Source: Paracoccaceae bacterium (GTDB taxonomy: Bacteria > Pseudomonadota > Alphaproteobacteria > Rhodobacterales > Rhodobacteraceae). Taken from it: DNA of 64,000 nucleotides. Positions within the stretch are counted from its first letter, which is position 1. Each line of letters opens with the position of its first letter. The position numbers and the translations under genes were made by a program. The notes beneath the pieces were generated by a model. The model was not told the origin of the DNA and searched no databases. It worked only from the letters and a program-made list of their open reading frames with translations. The DNA lies in assembly GCA_021647745.1 (NCBI GenBank), contig JAKIUB010000008.1:32412-96411 (forward strand), in the 5' to 3' direction. Positions 34,287 to 43,264 of the stretch are shown here, in pieces.

Positions 34287-34323
34287 AATATCCGCGCGGG
34301 ATACAATCGCGCGGGCGGATATT
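34287..34323 (+). terminator. Hairpin downstream of topA
   Basis: AATATCCGC (34287-34295) pairs with GCGGATATT (34315-34323), with a further GCGC/GCGC pairing inside. No clear T-run follows, so termination efficiency is uncertain. The 165-base gap to the next gene otherwise holds only its ribosome site. Confidence 0.5.
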
Positions 34324-34448
34324 CTAAAACCTTGATTTAACCGGGCTGTGCCTTATTATTTTTTTCCGGCGCGCTGGAGCAGCTATTTTGCTGTGCGGCT
34401 GTGCTTGCCGGAAAGTGAATCTGGCAGATTTCAGGAGGAGGTATTGCG

Positions 34449-35114
34449 ATGGAAAGGAATACAAAGGTCATTCTTACCCAGAAGTGGTGGAAGGAAAATA
34501 AGCCAAAAACCTTGACCGGAAAGGGCAATCTCGGTGAAACCCTTAAAAATTTTGAGGGAGCGCTGACATCGACGACTGTTGCCAAAGGTCAGGAGCAGGG
34601 GGTGCGGCTCAAGGTGGCGCAGGCGCTATGTGATGCGCTTGATACCGCAGCAGCCAGAAACGCCAAAGCCTGCCTGCCCAAGGCCCACGCCGAAACCAAA
34701 TTTGTTTTGCAAAATACTTTTCCCCCCGAGGTGGAAAAACACCGCAAGCTGCTGGATAAAAAATACAAAGACCTGAAGAAAAAACTGCTGGCGCTGACCG
34801 CAGAGCAGATGGTGAATGACAGAACCTATCGCGTACTTTATATGGCCATGGCGAAAAAACACTACAATGATAAAAATATCAATTTTGTTCTGGAGGCGGA
34901 CGGAAAAAATGCTGCTATATACGAAAAATATATCAAGTCAGGGGCGCCGCAACAGATTAATATAGACCATTCGCTGCGGGCCAGGTTTGATGATGCGATG
35001 CGCGACGGCAAGATCGGTAATGCGCCGTGGAGCAAGGCGGTCAAGGCCTGCCTGGGGTTGATTAACAGCAACGATATGGGGCCAAAATTCGCCAAGTTTG
35101 TTTTGGGCGAATAG
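34449..35114 (+). CDS. Protein with RGS-like (regulator of G-protein signalling) C-terminal domain
   Basis: A 221-residue basic, soluble protein. The N-terminal 110 residues are unassigned and include a Lys-rich helix (KLLDKKYKDLKKKLLAL). Residues about 120-218 line up with the RGS fold: KKHYNDKNINFVLEADGK corresponds to the eukaryotic KEFSEENIxFW segment, and AAIYEKYIKSGAPQQINID to the IYxxFIxxGAPxEINID core, ending DMGPKFAKF like the DSYPRF helix. RGS domains accelerate GTP hydrolysis by heterotrimeric G-alpha proteins, which bacteria lack, so the role here is unknown. GGAGG (34437-34441) precedes ATG 34449. Its DNA is richer in A than its neighbours. Confidence 0.6.
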   Translation: MERNTKVILTQKWWKENKPKTLTGKGNLGETLKNFEGALTSTTVAKGQEQGVRLKVAQALCDALDTAAARNAKACLPKAHAETKFVLQNTFPPEVEKHRKLLDKKYKDLKKKLLALTAEQMVNDRTYRVLYMAMAKKHYNDKNINFVLEADGKNAAIYEKYIKSGAPQQINIDHSLRARFDDAMRDGKIGNAPWSKAVKACLGLINSNDMGPKFAKFVLGE

Positions 35115-35141
35115 CCTAAAGAGGCTAAGGGTGTGGCTGCT

Positions 35142-35372
35142 TCAGGCTGTCAGCCGGGGAGCGTGGGGCAGCCCGTTAGCATCCAGCTGCACTTGGTGCA
35201 GGGCGGCGTTGGAAACCTCGCGCAACCGGTTGGCAAAGGCCAGACGCCAGTCAAAATCTTCCGGCTCCAGCGCTTCGGCCAGCGCCAGATCGGGGGTCCA
35301 GGCATCGCAGGAAGTCAGGTAAACGGCTTCCCCGTTTTCGGTGCGGTTGGCGCTGATGATCGCGGTTTGCAT
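35142..35372 (-). CDS. Small DUF2849-like protein
   Basis: A 76-residue protein. ISANRTENGEAVYLTSCDAW followed by DLALAEALEPEDFDWRLAFA resembles DUF2849 proteins, which in Rhodobacteraceae lie between siroheme synthase and sulfite reductase genes. None of those partners is present here. The divergent gene at 35518 is an Lrp regulator of the kind often found next to that sulfur cluster, so this may be a leftover of a lost assimilatory sulfate locus. The family match is moderate. Confidence 0.5.
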   Translation of the reverse strand: MQTAIISANRTENGEAVYLTSCDAWTPDLALAEALEPEDFDWRLAFANRLREVSNAALHQVQLDANGLPHAPRLTA

Positions 35373-35517
35373 GGCGTGTCCTCTATCTGTGGCTTGCTTT
35401 CCTTGTATATTAGGATATTATTCTGAATAATTACTAGTCGGGTAGAAGAATAAGGATAAATGTAGCTTTTGCCCCGCTGAGCTAGAACAAAACCACTGAT
35501 ATAAGGGGGAAGCCAGA

Positions 35518-35979
35518 ATGACCTATCACCTGGACGATCTAGACCGGAACATTCTTGGGGTGCTTCAGGACGATGCTTCGCAGTCGCTAGACGAAATCGC
35601 TCGCAAAACCGGATCTTCCAAGACCCCGGTCTGGAACCGGATTCGCAAGCTCAGGGCGGCGGGAGTGATCCAGAAGCAAACCGTCATCCTGTCGCCCGAG
35701 GCGCTGGGGCTGGAGGCTTGTTTTTTTGTTCTGGTGCGCACTTCCGAGCATGAGGCGGGCTGGCAGGCGGCTTTTTTGAAAGCCCTGCGCGAGCATTCCG
35801 AGGTGCAGGAGGCGCATCGGTTAGCGGGGGATATTGATTATATCCTCAAGGTGCGGGTTAAAAATGCCAAGGCGTATGATGATTTTTACCAGTCCCTTAT
35901 TGCGCAGGTGAAAGTATTTAATGTCACGGCGCTTTTGTCGATGGAAGAGATAAAATCAACCACTGCCCTGCCGCTTTAA
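35518..35979 (+). CDS. Lrp/AsnC-family transcriptional regulator
   Basis: A 153-residue Lrp-type regulator: N-terminal helix-turn-helix LDEIARKTGSSKTPVWNRIR and a RAM ligand-binding domain with HRLAGDIDYILKVRVKNAKA. The TPVWNRI recognition helix is typical of Rhodobacterales members beside sulfur or cysteine genes. AGGGGGAAG precedes the ATG. It is divergent from the DUF2849-like gene and overlaps the following convergent gene by four bases. Confidence 0.9.
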   Translation: MTYHLDDLDRNILGVLQDDASQSLDEIARKTGSSKTPVWNRIRKLRAAGVIQKQTVILSPEALGLEACFFVLVRTSEHEAGWQAAFLKALREHSEVQEAHRLAGDIDYILKVRVKNAKAYDDFYQSLIAQVKVFNVTALLSMEEIKSTTALPL

Positions 35980-36899
35980 GCGTGGGCGGGCAGCTGCCAG
36001 CCGGCCTCGGCGATCATCTTTACGGCTTTTCCCCCCGCATCTTCTCGCCATGCGTTGATACAATTGAGCTGCAAATACCAGTAGAGATACTTTTCGACAT
36101 CCACCAGCGGGCTTTGGGCAAGCCCGAAGGCCGCCGCCGCACTGGCGGGGTTTTTGACAGTGGGAAAAATATGGTGAAAATCCGCCTTGGCAAAAAGAAT
36201 TGCGGGTTTTCGATGGAGCAGCCCCTCAAAGGCCGCCGCCGAATTATGGGTGACGAGATAGGCGGCATTGGCCAGTAAAGACTGGATATCCCCCTCGACC
36301 AGCCGCACTTTCGACAGCTGGCACTGCTGTGCGAGTAGTGCTTTTTCGGCCTCGGTGTAGGTTTCGCCGGGGTGGGGCTTGAGGTATATTTCGCGTGTCG
36401 GATCATGGGTGCGGATGGTATCTACCATGGTGGCAAGATCGGCGTATTGCCACTTTCGGTGTTTGAGCAACTTGCCTTGAAGGGGGATGAGTGCATAATC
36501 CGAAGCGGTAAAAGGTGCTGGCTCTTTGGGCAAAATCCGCTTGCAGGTGTTGGCAAAAAACTGCCGCGCGGCGCGGGCGTCTATCAGGGCCGGGTCGAAG
36601 GTTTTTTGGGCCATGCGCCCCCAGTGGCGGCTGCCGGGTTTTTCAATGCTCCAGAATGGATGGAAAAAAGCCCTGCGCATATTCAGCGCGCGCGGGCCGG
36701 TGGCACCCCCGAGATGAAAGATATGCAGGTTGCGGTCTTTTTCGGCCAGCCAGCGGGCTACTGGGCTGTTGGCGCCGGTTTTAACCAGAAAGCCACGCGC
36801 TTCGAAGCTTGATCGCAGCACATTGCTGAAAGCGTGCTGGCCTTGGTCAATATGGGCGCGCATTTTCGGGCGCGCGTGGAGGATCAGCTTTTTACGCAT
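35976..36899 (-). CDS. Capsule polysaccharide biosynthesis-type glycosyltransferase
   Basis: A 307-residue protein of the KpsS/KpsC-like capsule synthesis group. PFTASDYALIPLQGKLLKHR, the acceptor-side IYLKPHPGETYTEAEKALL and the nucleotide-sugar-binding VTHNSAAAFEGLLHRKPAIL fit these transferases, which add Kdo or other sugars to lipid-linked glycans. It is cytoplasmic and peripheral to the membrane. No other capsule gene is in this neighbourhood, so the product is unknown. It is divergent from the polyamine operon. Confidence 0.7.
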   Translation of the reverse strand: MRKKLILHARPKMRAHIDQGQHAFSNVLRSSFEARGFLVKTGANSPVARWLAEKDRNLHIFHLGGATGPRALNMRRAFFHPFWSIEKPGSRHWGRMAQKTFDPALIDARAARQFFANTCKRILPKEPAPFTASDYALIPLQGKLLKHRKWQYADLATMVDTIRTHDPTREIYLKPHPGETYTEAEKALLAQQCQLSKVRLVEGDIQSLLANAAYLVTHNSAAAFEGLLHRKPAILFAKADFHHIFPTVKNPASAAAAFGLAQSPLVDVEKYLYWYLQLNCINAWREDAGGKAVKMIAEAGWQLPAHA

Positions 36900-37016
36900 G
36901 GTGTGGCCTTGGCATTTTGCTGATTGTGCCTTTTATTTATTGTGCCGTCCATGCCAAACCCCGCCCGCATTGACAAGGCGCCCGTTTCGTTGCCAAAGAT
37001 AGGCAGGAGAAAAGCC

Positions 37017-38321
37017 ATGCAACACCCGAAAAAAACCGGCAGCGCCATGATCCGCGCGGCGCTTTGTGATCTGAACGGTATCTGGCGCGGCAAGTTGATG
37101 CCCGCAGAGCAGCTGGAAAAGGTGCTGGGCGGGGCGATGCGCATGCCGCTTTCCACCGCCGCGATTGATGTTTTCGGGGCAGATGTTGCGGGCAGCCCGC
37201 TGGTATTTGATAGCGGCGATGCCGATGGTTGCTGCCTGCCAATCCCGCGCGGTGCATTGCATGAGCCATGGCAGGGCGGCCATGCGCGGTTTGTGCCGGT
37301 GATGATGCAAGAGGCAAATGGCACCCCCTCCCCGATAGATCCGCGCCAGATCCTTGCTGCTGTGGCTAAAAAGCTGGCCGGTAAAGGCTACCGGCCGGTG
37401 ATGGCGGTGGAGATGGAGTTTTATCTGATGGCAGAGGCCGCGCCCGCCCCCGTGCCGCCCCAGCCCCATGCCGAGATGCTTTCACTGGACAATATGGCGG
37501 CCTATGATGGATTTTTTGAAGGGGTATACGAGGCCTGCGCTACATATGGTATTCCGGCGGATGCCGCGATATCCGAGGGCGGCGCGGGGCAGTTCGAGAT
37601 CAATATCCTGCACGGGCCGGATCCGGTCGTAGCGGCGGATAATGCGGTGTTTTTCAAGCGGATTGTCAAAGGTGTGGCGCGCAAGCACGGGTTGGTGGCC
37701 AGCTTTATGCCCAAGCCCTATCTGGATGCGGCGGGCAGCGGGATGCATGTGCATTTCAGCCTGTTGGATGAGGCTGGACGTAATATGTTCGATGATGGCT
37801 CCCCGATGGGTAGCGATATGTTGCAGCACGCGGTGGCGGGGCTTTTGCGGCTGATGCCTGCTTCCACCCTTGTTTTTGCGCCGCATCTCAATTCGTACCG
37901 CCGTCTTGCCCCCGACAGCCATGCGCCGACCGGCATTGGCTGGGGGTATGAGAACCGCACCAGCGCCATCCGCATTCCCGGTGGCAGCCCGAAGGCGCGG
38001 CGCATCGAGCATCGGGTGGCCGGGGCGGATGCCAACCCTTATCTTTTGCTCGCCGTGCTGTTGGCCGGGGTGCTGGAGGGGTTGGAGCAGCGCGAGACCC
38101 CGCCCGCGCCAACCAAGGGCAATGCTTATGAGGCCGGTTTGGCGCAGCTTCCGGGCGATTGGGCGGCGGCGATTGCGGCTTTTGAGACGGATACGGCTCT
38201 GGAGCGGCACCTGAACCCGCAATTCCACGATATTTTCGCCGCCATGAAGCGGCAGGAGTTCAACCGCTTTGCTGCCCGCATGAGTGATTTTGAGCTGAGT
38301 ACCTATCTGTCTGTGGTTTGA
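37017..38321 (+). CDS. Glutamine synthetase-like gamma-glutamylpolyamine ligase (first copy)
   Basis: A 434-residue GlnA-family ligase. VMAVEMEFYLM, SEGGAGQFEINI, the GSGMHVHFSL His site, NSYRRL and GIGWGYENRTSAIRI are active-site motifs. Its position heading a polyamine transport and degradation operon points to gamma-glutamylation of an amine (PuuA-type) rather than nitrogen assimilation. It differs clearly from the second copy at 43265, so the two may prefer different amines. ATG 37017 is preceded by CAGGAGA. Confidence 0.85.
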   Translation: MQHPKKTGSAMIRAALCDLNGIWRGKLMPAEQLEKVLGGAMRMPLSTAAIDVFGADVAGSPLVFDSGDADGCCLPIPRGALHEPWQGGHARFVPVMMQEANGTPSPIDPRQILAAVAKKLAGKGYRPVMAVEMEFYLMAEAAPAPVPPQPHAEMLSLDNMAAYDGFFEGVYEACATYGIPADAAISEGGAGQFEINILHGPDPVVAADNAVFFKRIVKGVARKHGLVASFMPKPYLDAAGSGMHVHFSLLDEAGRNMFDDGSPMGSDMLQHAVAGLLRLMPASTLVFAPHLNSYRRLAPDSHAPTGIGWGYENRTSAIRIPGGSPKARRIEHRVAGADANPYLLLAVLLAGVLEGLEQRETPPAPTKGNAYEAGLAQLPGDWAAAIAAFETDTALERHLNPQFHDIFAAMKRQEFNRFAARMSDFELSTYLSVV

Positions 38322-38395
38322 CTGCAATATTTAGCTTGCTTTTGCATGGCAATCCCCGCCAAATCATCACCAATCATTCAACAGGGAGCATGATA

Positions 38396-39490
38396 ATGAA
38401 ATATCGCTTAACCACCGCGCTCATCGCACTGGCCGCCGCCGGAGCGGTGCAGGTGCAGGCGCAGGAAAACGTGCTGCGCATCTATAACTGGTCCGATTAT
38501 ATCGCCGAGGACACGCTGGAGAAGTTCACCGCTGAAACCGGCATCGAGGTGACTTATGATGTTTATGACAGCAACGAAGTGCTGGAGGCCAAGATGCTGG
38601 CCGGCAGTTCGGGCTATGACCTTGTGGTGCCGACCTCTGACTTCCTGCAACGCCAAATCGCCGCCGGGGTTTACATGCCGCTGGATAAATCCAAGCTGCC
38701 AAACCTTGCCAATATGGACGAGGCCCTGATGGCCGGTGCCGAGGCCTATGACCCCGGCAACACCTATTCGGTGATCTATATGTGGGGCACCACCGGCATT
38801 GGCTATAATGTGGCGGCGATTGCCGAGCGCCTTGGCGAGGATTACGAGGTTGATAGCTGGGCACTGGTATTTGACCCCGAAGTGGTTGCCAAGCTGGCCG
38901 ATTGCGGGGTGTCTTTTCTTGATGCGCCCACCGAGATGATCCCGGCGGCCATGAACTATCTCGGGCTGGACCCGAGTTCGAGCGACAAAGCCGACCTTGA
39001 AGCCGGCGCGGCGCTGCTGGAGAGCGTGCGGCCCAGCATTCGCTATTACAACTCCTCGCAGTATATTTCTGACCTAGCCAATGGCGATACCTGCGTGGCC
39101 GTGGGCTGGTCGGGCGATGTGTTTCAGGCACAAGCCCGCGCTGGCGAGGCTGAAAACGGGGTGGAAATCGCTTATGTGATCCCCAAAGAGGGGGCGCTGC
39201 AATGGTTTGACATGATGGCCATTCCGGCCGATGCGCCCAACCCGGATGCGGCGCATGCTTTCATCAACTTTGTGATGGATGCGCAGATCACCGCCGATAT
39301 CACCAATTATGTCTGGTATGCCAATGCCAATGTGGCTTCTATGCCCTTGGTTGACCCGGAGATCACCTCCGACCCCGGCATCTTTCCCACGGAAGCGGCC
39401 AAGGCGGGGCTTTGGGCCTCAACCGTGTATGATGCGCGCACGGATCGCACCATTACCCGGATGTGGACCAAGGTGAAAACCGGGCAATAA
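38396..39490 (+). CDS. potF: Polyamine ABC transporter substrate-binding protein
   Basis: A 364-residue periplasmic binding protein. A signal peptide of about 22 residues ends VQA/QE. The mature start NVLRIYNWSDYIAEDTLEKF and LAGSSGYDLVVPTSDFLQRQ are PotF hallmarks, with the amine-caging Trp in IYNWSDY and VGWSGDVFQA. It delivers putrescine or a related amine to PotGHI. GGGAG lies seven bases before ATG 38396. A strong hairpin follows the stop. Confidence 0.94.
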   Translation: MKYRLTTALIALAAAGAVQVQAQENVLRIYNWSDYIAEDTLEKFTAETGIEVTYDVYDSNEVLEAKMLAGSSGYDLVVPTSDFLQRQIAAGVYMPLDKSKLPNLANMDEALMAGAEAYDPGNTYSVIYMWGTTGIGYNVAAIAERLGEDYEVDSWALVFDPEVVAKLADCGVSFLDAPTEMIPAAMNYLGLDPSSSDKADLEAGAALLESVRPSIRYYNSSQYISDLANGDTCVAVGWSGDVFQAQARAGEAENGVEIAYVIPKEGALQWFDMMAIPADAPNPDAAHAFINFVMDAQITADITNYVWYANANVASMPLVDPEITSDPGIFPTEAAKAGLWASTVYDARTDRTITRMWTKVKTGQ

Positions 39491-39498
39491 GCCTGACC

Positions 39499-39520
39499 GG
39501 GCGCGCTTGACGGCGCGCCC
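39499..39520 (+). terminator. Intercistronic hairpin after potF
   Basis: GGGCGCGC (39499-39506) and GCGCGCCC (39513-39520) form an eight-base-pair GC stem with a six-base loop and only TGATTT after it. Such hairpins stabilise binding-protein messenger RNA and reduce read-through into the ATPase gene, keeping PotF in excess. Confidence 0.6.
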
Positions 39521-39535
39521 TGATTTGGGGGAGAT

Positions 39536-40663
39536 ATGAGCGAGCACATATTGGCAGCCGAGGCCAAACCTTGGCGGGATGAAATGGCAAAGCCGTTTGT
39601 GCGCATCCGGGGCATCAGCAAATTCTTTGGTGATCTGGCGGCGGTCGATGATGTGTCGCTCGATATTTATCGCGGCGAGCTGTTTTGCCTGCTGGGCGGC
39701 TCGGGTTGTGGCAAATCCACCCTGCTGCGCATCTTGGCGGGGTTCGAGACCCCAAGCGCGGGTAGCATAGAGATCGACGGGCAGGATATGACCGGCGTGG
39801 GGGCCAACCTGCGGCCCACCAATATGATGTTTCAATCCTACGCGCTGTTTCCCCATATGAGCGTCGAGAAAAACATCGCCTACGGGCTGCTGCGCGAGGG
39901 CGTTAGCAAAAGTGAAGCCATGAGCCGCACCGCTGATATGCTGAGCCTTGTGAAGCTCGACGGGTTCGCGCGGCGCAAGCCCCACCAGCTATCGGGCGGG
40001 CAAAAGCAGCGGGTGGCACTGGCGCGCTCGCTTATCAAACAGCCCAAGCTTTTGCTGCTTGATGAGCCGCTGGGGGCCTTGGATAAGAAACTGCGCGAGG
40101 AAACCCAGTTCGAGTTGATACGGATTCAGGAAGACCTTGGCGTGACCTTTATTGTCGTGACCCATGACCAAGAAGAGGCGATGACCCTTTCGACCCGCAT
40201 TGGCGTGATGGATGCGGGCCGGATCGTGCAGGTCGGGGAGCCACGCCAGATTTACGAGACGCCGAACTCCAAATTCGTGGCGGATTTTATTGGCTCGGTG
40301 AATATCTTTGATGGCGAGGTCGATGTGGCCGCGCCGGATATGATGCGCGTCAACACTGCCGAGGGCGCGATATTATGTGAGCCGCTCGCCGGGCTGAAGG
40401 CGCGCCAAAAGCTGCATATCGCGGTGCGCCCCGAGCGCATCCAGCTTTCGCGCGCGCCGCTTGAGCTGGCCAATTCCATGCCGGGCATGGTTGAGGAGGT
40501 CGCCTATCTGGGCAATCTTTCGATCTACCGTGTGCGCCTTGAGGGCGGGCAGTGCCTGAAGGTGAGTGCGGCCAACGGGCTGCATGAGGAAAACCCGATT
40601 ACATGGGACGAGCCGGTGTTTGTCGGCTGGTCATCCACGGCCAGTCTGGTGCTGATAGCATGA
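39536..40663 (+). CDS. potG: Polyamine ABC transporter ATP-binding protein
   Basis: A 375-residue ABC ATPase. Walker A GGSGCGKST, signature LSGGQKQRVALARSL, Walker B LLLLDEPLGALD and the switch His (VVTHDQEEA) are intact. A C-terminal TOBE-like domain (VRPERIQLS) follows. It powers PotHI. GGGGGAG precedes the ATG. It overlaps the potH start by four bases. Confidence 0.95.
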   Translation: MSEHILAAEAKPWRDEMAKPFVRIRGISKFFGDLAAVDDVSLDIYRGELFCLLGGSGCGKSTLLRILAGFETPSAGSIEIDGQDMTGVGANLRPTNMMFQSYALFPHMSVEKNIAYGLLREGVSKSEAMSRTADMLSLVKLDGFARRKPHQLSGGQKQRVALARSLIKQPKLLLLDEPLGALDKKLREETQFELIRIQEDLGVTFIVVTHDQEEAMTLSTRIGVMDAGRIVQVGEPRQIYETPNSKFVADFIGSVNIFDGEVDVAAPDMMRVNTAEGAILCEPLAGLKARQKLHIAVRPERIQLSRAPLELANSMPGMVEEVAYLGNLSIYRVRLEGGQCLKVSAANGLHEENPITWDEPVFVGWSSTASLVLIA

Positions 40664-41513
40664 GCGGCGGCGGCAAATGGGGGCGGCGGCTGGTGATCGC
40701 CGTGCCCAATATCTGGCTGATCCTGTTTTTCATGGTGCCGTTTCTGGTGGTGCTGAAAATATCGCTCTCCGAGCCGCGCATCGCCATCCCGCCCTATGCG
40801 CCCTTGTGGGACTGGGTGAACGGCGCGCTGGAATTCAACATCAATTTTGATAACTACGCCTATATGTGGGAGGATAGCCTATACATAAACGCCTATCTTT
40901 CCTCGCTGAAAATCGCCGCCATCTCCACCCTGCTGGCGCTGTTTATCGGCTATCCGATGGCCTATTATATTGCCCGCAGCCCCGAGCCGAGGCGCTCGAT
41001 ATTGCTGCTGCTGGTGGTGCTGCCGTTCTGGACGTCGTTTTTGCTTCGGGTTTATGCATGGATCGGGATCCTCAAAACCAAGGGCGTGCTGAACGAGGCG
41101 TTGCTCTGGCTGGGCATTATTGATGAGCCGCTGATCATCATGCAGACCAATGTCGCGGTCTATATCGGCATTGTTTACACCTATCTGCCATTCCTCATCC
41201 TGCCGCTTTATGCCAACTTGGTGAAGCTGGATGACACGCTGCTGGAGGCTTCCTATGACCTTGGTGCCAGCCGGATATCGAGCTTTTTTCGCATCACCCT
41301 GCCGCTTTCCATGCCCGGTATCATTGCCGGCTCGATGCTGGTTTTTATTCCGGTGATTGGCGAATATGTCATTCCGGCGCTCTTGGGCGGGCTGAATATT
41401 TCAAAAACCGCGACTGGCCGGTGGCTTCGGCGGTGGCGATGGTGATGTTGGTGGTGATGATCATCCCGATCATGATCCTGCGCTCGGCCCAAAATAAAGG
41501 GGCCGAGATATGA
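40660..41513 (+). pseudogene. potH: Polyamine ABC permease PotH, frameshifted by a ~34-base deletion
   Basis: Reading from ATG 40660 gives a PotH permease through the EAA loop (YDLGASRISSFFRITLPLSM) to VIPALLGG. After 41391 about 12 codons present in homologues (the PDxxMIGxxLW stretch) are missing and the frame changes, so the current frame runs into GRWLRRWRW and stops at 41445. The true C-terminus continues in another frame (EYFKNRDWPVASAVAMVML) up to TGA 41511-41513, which still overlaps the potI ATG. Two bases remain where about 36 are expected. Loss of the last membrane helix probably inactivates the transporter unless this is an assembly error. Confidence 0.85.
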
Positions 41514-42298
41514 GGCTGCGCTTTACCCCTGTCATGGCTTTGCTCGGGTTTATCTTCCTTTACGGGCCGATTGCCTCGCTGGTGATCTATAGCTTCAATG
41601 AAAGCAAGCTGGTGACCGTCTGGGGCGGCTGGTCGCTCAAATGGTATGGGGAGCTGTTTGCCAATCAGCAGATCATGGATGCGGCATGGCTCAGCCTGCG
41701 GATTGCGGCGATTAGTGCATCAGCTGCGGTGGTGCTGGGCACGATGATGGCCATGGTGCTGGTGCGCTTTGGCCGCGTGCGGGGCAAGGGGCTGATGTCG
41801 GGCATGATCACCGGGCCTTTGGTGATGCCGGATGTGATCATCGGGCTATCGCTGCTGCTGCTTTTCGTGTCGATGCAGGGGCTGATCGGCTGGCCCTCGG
41901 GGCGCGGTTTTACCACCATATTGATCGCCCATATTACCTTTGGCATGGCCTTCGTGGCGGTGGTGGTGCAATCGCGGCTTTCGGATATGGATGACAGCAT
42001 CGAGGAGGCCGCGCTGGATCTTGGCGCATCCCCCCTGCGGGTGTTTTTTGACATCACCCTGCCGATGATCACCCCCGCGCTGATCTCAGGCTGGCTGCTG
42101 GCCTTTACCCTGAGCTTGGACGACCTCGTGATCTCCAGCTTTGTATCCGGCCCGGGTGCCAGCACCCTGCCGATGGTGATTTTCTCCAAGGTTCGGCTCG
42201 GGGTTTCGCCAGATATCAACGCCTTGGCCAGCCTGATTGTGCTGGTGGTCAGTATCGGTATTATTACGGCGGCCATTTTGATGAGGAAAAAACCATGA
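41510..42298 (+). CDS. potI: Polyamine ABC transporter permease
   Basis: A 262-residue permease with about six membrane helices. The EAA loop is EEAALDLGASPLRVFFDITLPMITPAL, beginning at residue ~164, and SLDDLVISSFVSGPGASTLP is a PotI signature. Its ATG overlaps the ancestral stop of potH, and its TGA overlaps the speB start, so translation of the operon is coupled. It needs a PotH partner, which is damaged here. Confidence 0.93.
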   Translation: MRLRFTPVMALLGFIFLYGPIASLVIYSFNESKLVTVWGGWSLKWYGELFANQQIMDAAWLSLRIAAISASAAVVLGTMMAMVLVRFGRVRGKGLMSGMITGPLVMPDVIIGLSLLLLFVSMQGLIGWPSGRGFTTILIAHITFGMAFVAVVVQSRLSDMDDSIEEAALDLGASPLRVFFDITLPMITPALISGWLLAFTLSLDDLVISSFVSGPGASTLPMVIFSKVRLGVSPDINALASLIVLVVSIGIITAAILMRKKP

Positions 42299-43254
42299 CC
42301 GGAGACCAAGCCTTTCGCGCCAAGGGCAACAATGAGCGCTGGGCAGAGATGACCTACGCGGGTGCGCTTTCTTTCCTGCGCCGCCGCTACAGCCGCGAGC
42401 TTGAAGGGGTGGATGTGGTGGTTTCCGGCATCCCCTATGACGGTGCCACCACCTACCGTGCGGGCTGTCGCTTGGGGCCGCGCGCCATTCGTGAGGCTTC
42501 GGTGCAACTGGCCGAGCTAAAGGCGTTTCCCTTCGGCTTTGACCCGTTCAAAACCCTGTCGGTGGTGGATTACGGCGATTGTATGCTGGACCCGCACCAC
42601 CCTGAAACCGTGCCTGCCAGCATCGAGGCCCACGCCGCGCATATCCTTGCCTCGGGCGCTAAAATGCTGAGCTTTGGCGGGGATCATTTTGTCTCCTATC
42701 CGCTCTTGAAGGCCCATGCCAAAAAGCACGGGCCAATAGCGCTGATCCAGTTTGACGCCCATTGTGACACATGGCTTGACCACGGCGGCATTGACCACGG
42801 CACCATGTTCGGGCGCGCCGCTGCCGAGGGGGTGATTGATGTGAGTAAATCCACCCAGATCGGGCTGCGCACCTATAATGACAGCGACCACGGCTTTGAA
42901 ATCCTCACAGCGCCGTGGGTGCACCGCCACGGCATTGATGCGGCGCTGAAAATCATCACCGCGCGGGCGGGCGATGCGCCGGTTTACATTTCATTTGATA
43001 TTGACGGCCTCGACCCGGCTTTTGCCCCCGGCACCGGCACGCCGGTAAGCGGTGGGCTGGCCAGTTGGCAAGCGCTGGAGCTGATACGCGGGCTGGGTGG
43101 GCTTAACCTTGTGGGCATGGATGTGGTCGAGGTTTCCCCGCCTTATGACCACGCCGAGATCACCGCTTTGGCCGCGGCCACGGTAGCCCATGATTTCCTG
43201 TGTTTACTTGCGCAAAAGAAAGGCGCAAAATCCAAGCCGGTTGGCAGATTGTAG
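42295..43254 (+). CDS. speB: Agmatinase
   Basis: A 319-residue ureohydrolase that splits agmatine into putrescine and urea. The binuclear manganese ligands are visible in FGGDHFVSYP, IQFDAHCDTW and FDIDGLDPAFAPGTGTP. It feeds putrescine into the ligase and oxidase encoded just downstream. It overlaps potI by four bases. Guanidinobutyrase activity is a possible alternative. Confidence 0.9.
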   Translation: MTGDQAFRAKGNNERWAEMTYAGALSFLRRRYSRELEGVDVVVSGIPYDGATTYRAGCRLGPRAIREASVQLAELKAFPFGFDPFKTLSVVDYGDCMLDPHHPETVPASIEAHAAHILASGAKMLSFGGDHFVSYPLLKAHAKKHGPIALIQFDAHCDTWLDHGGIDHGTMFGRAAAEGVIDVSKSTQIGLRTYNDSDHGFEILTAPWVHRHGIDAALKIITARAGDAPVYISFDIDGLDPAFAPGTGTPVSGGLASWQALELIRGLGGLNLVGMDVVEVSPPYDHAEITALAAATVAHDFLCLLAQKKGAKSKPVGRL

Positions 43255-43264
43255 AGGGTATTAA

